A stretch of 64,000 nt of DNA from assembly GCA_002633025.1 (NCBI GenBank), contig NMRB01000946.1, forward strand, positions 174,703 to 238,702, written 5' to 3'. The notes under the pieces were generated by a model. It was not told the origin of the DNA. It worked only from the letters and a program-made list of their open reading frames with translations, and ran no database searches. Positions 1 to 10,100 of this stretch are shown one piece after another (within the stretch, counting starts at the first letter, position 1; each line of letters begins with the position of its first letter). The position numbers and the translations under genes are program-made. Source of the stretch: Notospermus geniculatus. Lineage: Eukaryota; Nemertea; Pilidiophora; Heteronemertea; Lineidae.

Positions 1-117
1 GTGCACGTGCACTGCATCTTCGATAATCGAAGGCCGATCTGCTAACCACTGCGTTACATGGGATATAACGAAGTGGTGAGCAGATCGCCGTTCGATTATC
101 GAAGATGGTGCACTGTC
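1..117. repeat. Palindromic element at window edge
   Basis: Bases about 9-46 (GCACTGCATCTTCGATAATC onward) are the inverted complement of about 72-115, around a 25-base centre. This is a hairpin-type (MITE-like) element. Its left end may lie outside the window, so no target duplication can be checked. Confidence 0.6.
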
Positions 118-217
118 CTCCCCGCACTATACAGAGTTCCACTATGTACAAGCAGAAAAAAATCAAACTTGCGGTCGTGAAAATTATCATTCTTGAGGCT
201 TGGGTACTTGGGTATTC

Positions 218-362
218 TTACCTAATTAAATATTACCATGGTCATAAATAATTATTACCAAGGTAAGAATTAAATATTACCATGGTAGTAAATAATTATT
301 ACCTAGTTAATAATTAAATACCACCATGGTAGAAAATATTTACTAGCATGGTAGTAAACAAT
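218..362. repeat. AT-rich imperfect repeat (TACCATGGTA units)
   Basis: At least four degenerate repeats of AATTAAATAYYACCATGGTA alternate with AAATAATTATTACC. The CCATGG palindromes make the tract both tandem and self-complementary. No gene is seen here. Confidence 0.55.
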
Positions 363-436
363 TACAGCATGGTCGATTTATGGCAGGGACGGCTTGCGAT
401 ATCGGCCTACCCGCCGACATGGCCGTAGCCTAGGAC

Positions 437-727
437 CAGGGCCGTATCTAGCATAGGGACAGGGGGGGGGGGGCAAATGCCCCCCCAGCCCAATTGTTCA
501 AAAAACAATTTCAGCAAAATCAAATGGGATAAAAGATCATTATTGTTCGTATCTCAGAGCACAGGAAATTGACCTCAAATCGCATCTCAGAGCTTCTAAT
601 TTTCAAAATTTTTCTGGGGGAGCACCTCCAGACCCCCCGCAAAACCGGCCCCACCGGTGCTCGAAGGCAAAGCCCACGTCCGTTGAGCACACCCCGGCCT
701 AGCGAAAAAAAGCTAGCTACGGCCCTG
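437..727. mobile_element. Small TIR DNA transposon, 291 bp
   Basis: It starts CAGGGCCGTATCTAGC and ends with the inverted complement at 15 of 16 positions. AGGAC flanks it on both sides (432-436 and 728-732), an apparent 5-bp target duplication. A G12 run followed by AAATGCCCCCCC makes a hairpin near the left end. There is no coding capacity, so it is non-autonomous. A diverged relative lies inverted in intron 1. Confidence 0.65.
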
Positions 728-822
728 AGGACAGGTCAAAGTAAAGTGACTTTTCTGCAAAAATCTTGCCGAAAGAACATGGGCGTCGCCAGGTTTTCAG
801 AAGAGGGGGTCGGATTTTAAAA

Positions 823-881
823 GGCGGGACGTAGCCCCGCCAGCTCGCGAGAAGCGCGTCAGCGAGCTCGCGAGAAGCGCG
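823..881 (+). promoter_or_regulatory. Probable SPO11 promoter with paired CGCG palindromes
   Basis: An inverted pair GGCGGG / CCCGCC (823-828 and 836-841) is followed by a perfect direct repeat of 17 bases (842-858 and 865-881). Each repeat holds CTCGCGAGA (844-852, 867-875), a near-complete match to TCTCGCGAGA, known from mammalian CpG promoters and as a Kaiso/ZBTB33-type site. The spacing is 23 bp, and the sites lie 80-120 bp before the SPO11 ATG. There is no obvious TATA box. The promoter role is inferred from position and composition. Confidence 0.45.
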
Positions 882-962
882 CACCGGGTGCTGGTGACGT
901 CATCGAACACCCCGCCTGCCTGGACAACCTGGACAACGGAGGTCGAGTTTGTCCGTCGAGAG

Positions 963-1126
963 ATGGCGTCTGTGATGCAGCGCGAGTTTTGGAATTTGGT
1001 TGATGAGTTGAGGGACAATTTAGATGAAAATAAACGCGTGGAGACTGTCCTGAAGGTGTGCACAGCAAGTAAAGGAAATGTAGATTCAATAGGAGATGTC
1101 AAAGATCGATCAGAGAGACACACTGC
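963..1126 (+). CDS. SPO11: SPO11 coding exon 1
   Basis: Residues 1-54 plus two bases. It begins MASVMQREFWNLVDELRD; the acidic helical FWxLVDxLR stretch resembles the weakly conserved vertebrate N-terminus (FFDVLDRHRE). The donor is GC|GTAAGT. The phase (2) matches exon 2 exactly, giving A-DSVL across the junction. An earlier in-frame GTG exists at 888 but is not a credible animal start. Confidence 0.8.
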
Positions 1127-4100
1127 GTAAGTTCTCGTCATTAAGCCTACTGATTGTCATCTATCCATCCACCCAACTCAACCTGTCACTTTTTTCAGCG
1201 CATGGCGCTGTAGCCGGTATGATACATGTAGGCAAGGCAGGCCTACCGCGTAGGCCATGATGTCAGTTATGGGCGGATATAACCGCAAATAAAGACGTTA
1301 CAAAATAAAGACGTTGTTGTTTTGTTTTGTTTGCCATTTTCTCTAGACGACGTTGTGGTGATCTTGAGTCGTAGGCCTAGGACCAGGTAAGAAAGACGAC
1401 AGATGGCGCTGCACTTTCTCTAGACGTTGCGGTAATCTCGAGTCGTAGCTAAGACAGACAACAGATGGCGCTGCAGTCGTTCACATGATCTTGAGTTGTA
1501 GCTAAGAAAGACGTAAGGTGGCGTGTTAGTGAAGAATGACGAAAACACCCGAAGTATTACGAACGATACAGCGCCATCTTGACTTACGTCTTTTATCTAC
1601 AACTCAAGATCATGTGAATGACTGCAGCGCCATCTGTTGTCTGTCTTAGCTACGACTCAAGATTACCACAACATCTAGAGAAAGTGCAGCGCTATCTGTC
1701 GTCTTTCTTACCTACGACTCGAGATCACCACCACGTCTCGAGAAAATGACAACAACAACGTCTTTATTTTGTAACGTCTTTATTTGTGGTTATAACTTTG
1801 AAAAATCAAAGCTCTGAGATGCGATTTCCCAGCATCCTGGACATGAAATACTAGACGATTTCCAAAAAATGCAGTAAAAAATCATTGTCCCTCAAAAAAT
1901 ACGGGGGGGCACGTGCCCCATGTGCCCCCCTCTAAATCCGGGCCTGAAAGAGGGGGCGCACTGTGCGAGAAACATTGAAATCTGTGGTGAATTTCAGTGC
2001 CATTTGCTCCAAATTTTAGAATTTCACGGTCAATTTTACAGATTTGTTGGCCGAAAGGGGAAGGGGGCGCTGGGGGGGGGGCCCCTGGATCCGCGCCTGC
2101 ATGTTCATTGGATGGTGGTCGGGTGTGAGGCCTAGATAGGCTAAGTGGTACCGGAACCCCCATAAAGGTGGAATATGACTGCTAAAGTATCAGCTAACTG
2201 TAAAAGTGTACTTTGTATCTTTTTTAGAGATTCTGTATTGACAATTTTGGAAGAAGTAATAAAGAATGTGGTTGGGATGATCTCAAGGAATGAATCTCCC
2301 ATGTTGACTTTGACAAATCGGACCAGGTGGGATAACACAAGGTAATTTGTTATGTCAGGATGTATCAATTTAATAATCACTGAAAACTGAGTTGTGACAT
2401 GTTGACTGAAAAAAATGAAGTTTTTTCTCTTATTTCAAACTCACTGGTGGAAATGGTTGGACTTGCTCTTTGAGGCCATCTCCTCTCAGTGTTCTGGCTC
2501 GTAGTTCAATTTTCCACTGCTCTCCCCTGTGACATCATCCACATTCTGGTAAACTGACCCTTATTGCAGATTTACTGGTGATGTTGGTATACAGTTAAAA
2601 AGAGATGGTAAAACCACCTCTGTCAAGTTTGACAACTTATCTTCAGTAAACAAATTTGGTGAGTTTTAATTATTACGGTCCTTCATTCCTTGGTCATCTG
2701 CTTTGGTATCTACCTGCCAATATGAACCACTTTTCATGAAGTACATTGTAAGGTCATTGAGGATGCTCCGTGACCTTGAAGGTCAGAGGTCGATCTCTGA
2801 TGATGGAGCATTATTTTGCATTTAATTCAAGGTTTGTTTTATTTCAGCTCTCACTTTGAAGGTCATCTCTATCATTTACAAGTTGGTTCAGACAAACTCC
2901 TACAGCACCAAGAGGTAAGTTTGACAGCTGTGGACTCCTCTGTGAATTTGTGATGGCTGCTGCTATTTTCAGTTTTGATACATTGCAAATGTAACAAACA
3001 TGGCAAAGTGTCACAGAGTGGTTTCATTCTGAAGTTATGTTTTCCAGAGATATTTTCTACCAGGATCCTACTCAATTTACGAGCCAGTCAATCGTTGATG
3101 ATATTGTGGACAATATATCCTGTATGACTCAAGTGCCAAGATGGGACCTGCATGTGGTAAGCTTGAGAATCAAACTTAATGCCTTTCAAAATACTGCTTG
3201 ACTCTTTTATCAAAGCTTTTCAGCCTTAAAGTGACTGACTGTTGGTCAGCCACTTGTAGTGCTGCTGACAAACTGTTTATTGGATTGGATGCAAGTTTGT
3301 CATATTCATTGTCATTCAGTGGTCGTGACAAAAGTATAATACACGTCATAGCGAGCAAGACCTCATAGCAAGCAAGACCTATGTCAGTTGAGGAGACAGC
3401 CAGTATGATTCCTATTTCTAACTGATGTCCACTCCATGTTTTACCAATGACTTGCACTTGTTAATCTTTTAGCTTGCTACCTCCAAGGGATGTATTGCTG
3501 GCGACTTGCAGTATACAGAGGCTGATAGCAACTACGTTGACTGCAGTATCACCCCATCGGTAAGTTGAGATCACCATGTTGAAGTTCACTCCTTAGAGTC
3601 TGGTATTGGCTGAAATTCATGTCTGTTAATTTCAGCATTCTCTAAATTGTCACTAGGAGAGGTCACTTACTTATTACTCAGTGTCAGTTGGAAGCTCTCT
3701 TGTTTTGCCTGACCACCAGCTCTAAAGCAGAGGAACCATTGAAGTGAAGTTTTGTGACTTTATCATGTGTTTTAAATTTCAGGGTGTCATGATACCAATG
3801 GACATTTTCGGAATAAAACGTAATCATTATTTTGTGCTCATTCTACTTCTTTGTACTGCATTGCAGTCATGAAAAATGCTCTCTTGATTCTGTGCGGACA
3901 AGTCCACAATGAAAACGGGCAATTGTCCTGATAGAAGAGCCAGCATTTCAGGCAATGTCCTTTGTTTACAGGCATTCATACAATGTGTCAAATCTCATTG
4001 AGGCTTGGTATGGGCGCATCATAGTAGTGTCAACTTATATATCGTGTCTTGGATGATATGATTTACACTTTTTCTCTCAAATTCTTTTCCTGAACCTTTT

Positions 4101-7100
4101 CTAGATCTCCGTAGTGATGCGAAAGCTGTGATTGTAATCGAAAAGGATGCAACATTTCAGAGACTTCTTGATTATGACATCACGAGAAAGATGGCGCCCT
4201 GTATATTCATCACTGTAAGTAAAACTACATCAAGCTGAGTAAACTCTGTAGCACTGTGTGCTAGTTTATGTGTGTTCTTAGTCCTTCTACATGGAATTGA
4301 CTTCCCAAGTACGGTACATGTTGAATCAATGCACCAGAATTTGCACAGCCTGTGTTTCTGTGATGTTCATATAGATGGAGTGTCAGTAGATCTGTAGCTG
4401 CGAGCATGTCATGGAACTACTTTCTTATGATGTTGTTGTGTACTGTCGCGTATGCCTTGGGGCGCTCCGCTGTTCATTGTTGTTTCTAGTCTGCTTTGAG
4501 TGAGGGGGGGGGGGGCAATGGTATCATTATCAAAGGTTGTTAAATTGTAGATGTTCTAAGATAAGAGGGGTAGATCTTTGTAATGTTGTTATTCCTTTTA
4601 AGAGATGAATGTATTTACATTCGGCATTAGTTAATGATACTTAAGTAGAGCATCTTCATTGGGTATTGTGTACCAGATGATTCCGTTTTGCCTCCAGTTC
4701 GAAATACATTTTTTTCCTGGTGAATTACTACTGCTGTTCAACAGCAAACAGAAGAATGGTATCATACTATTGATATCTTAGGCTGTCCTAATCTATACTA
4801 GAAACAAAGGGGCAATAAATTCTCTTTGAAAAAGAAGTAGGATCCAGAGGCTAAGTTGGGCATCATCGTTAGGAAGCTGCTTAACGCTAATGGTGATAGT
4901 GATACCAGCAATCTTACTATGGGAGCGGAGTAGCATCCCTTACAAAGCTGATCTTTGCCTCTTGTCTGATTATGTTCTTGTCTAATACTATACTACTTTC
5001 CCCTGTGAAAGAAATGACAGGATAACGTCTCTTCGAATGAATAGACAGATTATGAGGTGTTGAGAAGTAGTGTTCTAAATCCTCATAATCGTTTTGATGT
5101 AAGAGGATGTTCTTCACAATCAACAGACTCTTACGATCTGATCCAAGCTGATGAAAAACACAGACTTAGCCATTTTGTTGTGTCACTTGTAGTATTCGTG
5201 TCATCCTTTCTTTCAAGGATCAAGAATTTGTGAGGAAGGTTAATGGTGTTTGTAAGAACACATCAAAGAAATGTCACTGCAGTCAATGAGGAATCAGCTG
5301 TGACTAATTACTCATCTTCAGGTTCCTCTCATTAGCTCCGTTGCTGACATTTTGCCTGCCACGATGGAGCATTTCCCATTTGACCGTGTAATACATATAT
5401 TTATAAAATCCTGGCATTGTTACCTAAAATCTTTCGGTGTTGGCATGCTCTGCTGACAGTTGGCTGCTAATGGACTGGTATCATCTTTCAGTTGATCAGC
5501 GTATTCTAAGATTAGTTTATTTTCAATTGGAAATTGATATACATGTACTGCTCTGACTAAACAGAAAATGGTCATCTTGTGCTATATTGCCAATGAGGAA
5601 CCTGCAGAACTACCACCACTGTGTGGGCGGTTGTAGCTTTTTTCGATGTCCTCTCAGTCCATGTTGCACTGCTCAAGGACATCGTGATGAGACGACATTG
5701 CATTGCTTTTCCTCGGGGGTTTTCGACATCTTTGGTACAACCACTCACAGCGCCGACCTGTCGGGATAAAGTTATGCGGATTCCCATTCCAGAACTTCAG
5801 CAAGTGTAGCTCTCTGTCCCTTGTCACATATTGATCGCCCTGACAGTTCATCAGTTTTAGTTGTCTTTGAATGTGTAGCATCCTGTCCAATACTGGTGAT
5901 AGTTCTGACAACATTGACTCCGTCTGATAACCCATCAATATGTAACGAAAATTGATCGCAGAACTCTGTGTTTATACCCGTGCTGTTATCAGATCTCCTT
6001 GTTTGAAGCAGTTGTGGATTCAGTCTCCGTTCACTCAGTAAATGACTTAACCATGTAACTTACTCCACCAGCATTTACTTGATAAACTTATCATTGGATG
6101 ATTGAGAAAAGAAAGTGGTTTGTAGCGTGAGTTAGCTGTCTGATTATGTAAATTGAATGACTTGAAGTGCATATTGATCTCGGTGTGCGAGTTTTAACTA
6201 TTATACTCTTGAAATGGAATTTAAGCAACTTGGCAATACCCGTTCAATCAGTGGCTGATAATAAGCAAGAAGTCAATCTCCAGAATTCACGAATTTTCGA
6301 CCCCAACCGGGGTCTTTTTCAAGTGGAACTTTACAATCTGAAACTCTAGAAAGGACTGACCCCGGTTGGGGTCGAATATTCGTGAATTCTGGAGATTGAC
6401 TTCTTGCTTATTATCATTTTGTGTGTCAATTTTGTGCTTTTCTGTATCTTCAATCAGTGGCTGAAGTGCTAAATTCATGGGCGCGCTTGGGGGACGTAAT
6501 GACGTCATACCCGTTCGAGTGGCATAATGACATCATTCCGTCACACATGACGTTGCCGACGTCACGGATGACGCGACGGCAATCTCGGTGACGTCATGAC
6601 GTCAAAAGGCCTAAACGGCAAGTTGTTATTTTCGTTAATATCTTGATATTTTGAAAACTAAGTCATATCCAAATTTGGGCTTCGTGGACACTTCCCAGGT
6701 CTGTCTGAATGTGCATACCAAGTTTGGTGGCGATCCGTTGGTCAGTCTCCACTGGTCTTGGAGAAAATCGCAGACAAACAAACACACTTAAACTCTTCTC
6801 AAATTTTAGTATGATGATTGAATTTTGCCGACTTAATTGGCTTTCTGGTTGATGTGACCCTGAAACCCTTACCATGACCACTTGCTGAAAACCTCTTGTG
6901 AAATATTTGCACAGCAGTCCTAATTGGACTGGTTATGGTGTCACATGAATATTTCCTTTCCAAACCCAATTAGCTGTTATGTTACTCCTCGCACCGGCAG
7001 TTGTAATTACATTTGTTCGACATCAGGGAGGCCGGTGAACAAAGATACATCTCCCAGCTGGAAATTAAGGAACGGAGGGCCAATTCTTTGTATGTATCCG

Positions 7101-10100
7101 AGTCAATTAGCGAAAGGTCATCTTTCTTTGCTTCGTGGCTGACGGAACTTCGGAATGTGTAGTTTACAGTTGATGAAAACACCTCTGTTAGCAGCATCCG
7201 CAACCGTCTTTGGTTTTAGTGAAGTCGTGACATTGCTGCCTGCTCCTGTGAGTGTGACAACCTGAATTGCTGTCTCTTCCTGTGACAACCTGCTGAGACC
7301 AAGTAGAACTGACATGTTAGATTCCATGTTGATTTCAGTCAAGTGACAAATTTGATTTGCAGTAGTTTTGAAATTAATTTCATTGGATAAGCACGTTGAG
7401 GCATTTGCTTTCAGCGCGAGTCCCTAATCCTTGTTGAAAGAGAAGCATTTGATCAATCATGCTTGTATGCCAGTCACGTTACGCTCATCGACCTCTGATC
7501 CGAGTCTGCTGGTGTTAACATGACAGTGTCGTGATTAGAAGGATGTGACCAAATTGACGGTTTGCCACTTGATCAAATATGCTAAATGTTGCCAAACTTC
7601 TCACACGAGTTTGTGCGAGGACAGAAGAGATAAAGGAAAAGTCGATAACTTTCCGACCGTTGATATGATCATTGGTTTTCATTATCGGTGTGGTACATGG
7701 TTAGAGAAAGAGAAACCAATGATGTTACTCCGTCTCCAACAAGGGTTCCATCGAACATAATTACCTGTCACAGCAGGTATTTCCTTTCCTTCCAAGTAAA
7801 AACGTATCTGACATATCTGAGGTACGGATTGTGATTACTAATAGACAAGTCTGATTCCAAACGACCTTCTTTTGAAAAGACTCCCAAGAAAAAGGCTGTT
7901 GGGTATTGTCAGTGTCAAAAACAATGTGATTCTTTCCATTTTTATCTTGGTCGGTCTGTCTTCATATTCTTTTCGCTTGGTGATTGAGCTTCATTTAAAA
8001 AGGTCATTGTTGACGACGATTTGCTCTTTACTGACATGGCTTCCACCAAATGTTTTTGTTAGTCTTTCAAGGCATTTACCGTAGTTGGAGTTCAGCGGAC
8101 CCCACATTCGACTCCAGAAAATTCTCTCTGGTGAAGGCACAGGAATATAGGAAACTGTCAGTTTTCATTCAGTTTTGATAAATTGACTTGCTGAACACTT
8201 TTAAAATGACATGACTGGTCACATTTGATGAATTAATCCGACCTTGGTATTTCTATTCTTTGAAAGATTCTGTTGAAGTTGCAATCAATCATCCATAGAG
8301 GGTCGCGTGTCACAAATAGGGCACCCAATGTGTCACCCAGTCAAAATTATCAATTTTTCAATAATTACTCTGTTGATGAAACATGTTAAGCCTCATCAAA
8401 AACCATCAATGAAATAACTCTAACGTTTTTAATTAATGAGATAATTGCCTTTAATCAACTCAGTTTTAAAGGAATTGCATTACAATATAGGCCTACAGAC
8501 GTTTTTCGCGATTTTCTCAAAACAGGCCTTTTTCACAGATGATACCATAATTTTCTTGTTTTCCACCCAATCCATACAAATGTGGTATCAAAATAAACAG
8601 GAGAGTTCATTCTTTCAGAAAATGCTTGATTTCATTCACTAATCCTTAATACTACCCTTTTCACAGGATGTCTCAAGTAAGTGTATATCGTCTGTACATT
8701 TTGTACACGAATACATTGTTGTATCTCTGGACAAACACTTGAGTATGCATGGCTTCTTTTGACCCCAATCTATGCCCTTGACCTAGATAAACAGGCCTTT
8801 GACACACTTGAGACATCTGATGGCTGTTATGACAACTTAAAACAGAAAACTGCGGAAAGAAAAATGAATTGCAGTTAGAGTTGCCCCCCCTCCGACTGCC
8901 CCCCCTCCGATCCCCCACTGACTTCATTTGCTTGAATGCATCTGTAGTCCTTCAGTGTGGTGCAAGTAGATTGGATCTATTACTATTTTAAAGCAGACAT
9001 TCTAAGCTACAAAATGGTACCTCTTTCATTAAAATAGCCCCACTCATTGTGGAGAAAATCAAAATTGAAATCCGAAAAAATTTCTCAAGGGGGACAATCC
9101 CCCATATTAGGGTGCCCTATTTGTGACACGCGACCAGAGAGATTTTAATTTGACATCAGCAATGATCGAGCAAGTCCAATTTAAATGCGAGTTAGGGTCA
9201 CATATGGTGCAGTGTTTAACCCTTCTGCTTTTGAGTATGGTGAAAGATTGGTCAAATACTCGACATTGTTATTGTTGTACCATGATGTTGTTATGTATCC
9301 AACAGAAAGCACAAAGAACGACACACAAAATGATATAAAAGGAAACGTCGTCTCCAAATTTCGCAAATTTTCGACCCCAACTGGGGTCTTCCTCAGGCAC
9401 TTTCTAGTAGCTCGACTAGAAAGTGCCTGAGGAAGACCCTGGAGACGACGTTTCCTTTTATATTATTATGATGTTAGGTAATAATAGGACATGGTGTTCA
9501 CAAGAAATCGTCCATTGTGCAGATTGGTTGGATGATGATTTTCCGTTTGTATCCTTATCACTCCCAGAATAATGTCGTATTATAAGTAATGGTTATGGAT
9601 CGATAGTTAGAGATTTCATGATATTCCTTTGATCTTTTCCTTGTCCATTTGTGAAGCTTTACTGAATAGAGGATACAAGTATGGAAGGCTGAACACTTGG
9701 AAACATTTATATTATCTGTAGTTTAGCTGGGCCAGTCCACAATCGGTCCCCAGCCGGCACCTCCCACTGTCTGACACATATCTGGTCTCCGAACTTGATG
9801 GATCGGGGGGGGGGGGGGCTTTCCTCCCTTATCACCGGACTAGAGGGCGACACCACAAATTAAGTTACTGAAGATTTCTGCTATTTGTAGTAAAACAACT
9901 CTTTTCCTCTAATTGGTAACTTGTATCTGTACTCAGGGTAAAGGCTTCCCAGATGTCAACACCAGGCTAATGGTCAAGAGATTATGGGATGAATTCAAGT
10001 TACCAATCTTTGCCCTTGTGGATGCAGACCCTCATGGAATCGAAATCCTCTCTGTCTATAAGTTTGGATCAAGGGTAAGTTTCATAAGTTTTCAAATATA

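Larger units (their letters stand above)
4215..9936 (+). other. SPO11: SPO11 intron 8 (5.7 kb), repeat-rich
   Basis: GT-AG intron separating the Toprim Glu exon from the DxD exon. It holds at least four mobile or palindromic elements (listed separately), a CRE-like TGACGTCA cluster, and homopolymer G tracts near 4505 and 9806. No nested gene was found; short open frames here look like chance. Confidence 0.85.

Noticed and set aside
888-962. Earlier GTG start extending SPO11 by 25 residues
   Set aside because: Animal genes start at ATG; the first in-frame ATG is 963 and has a better context.
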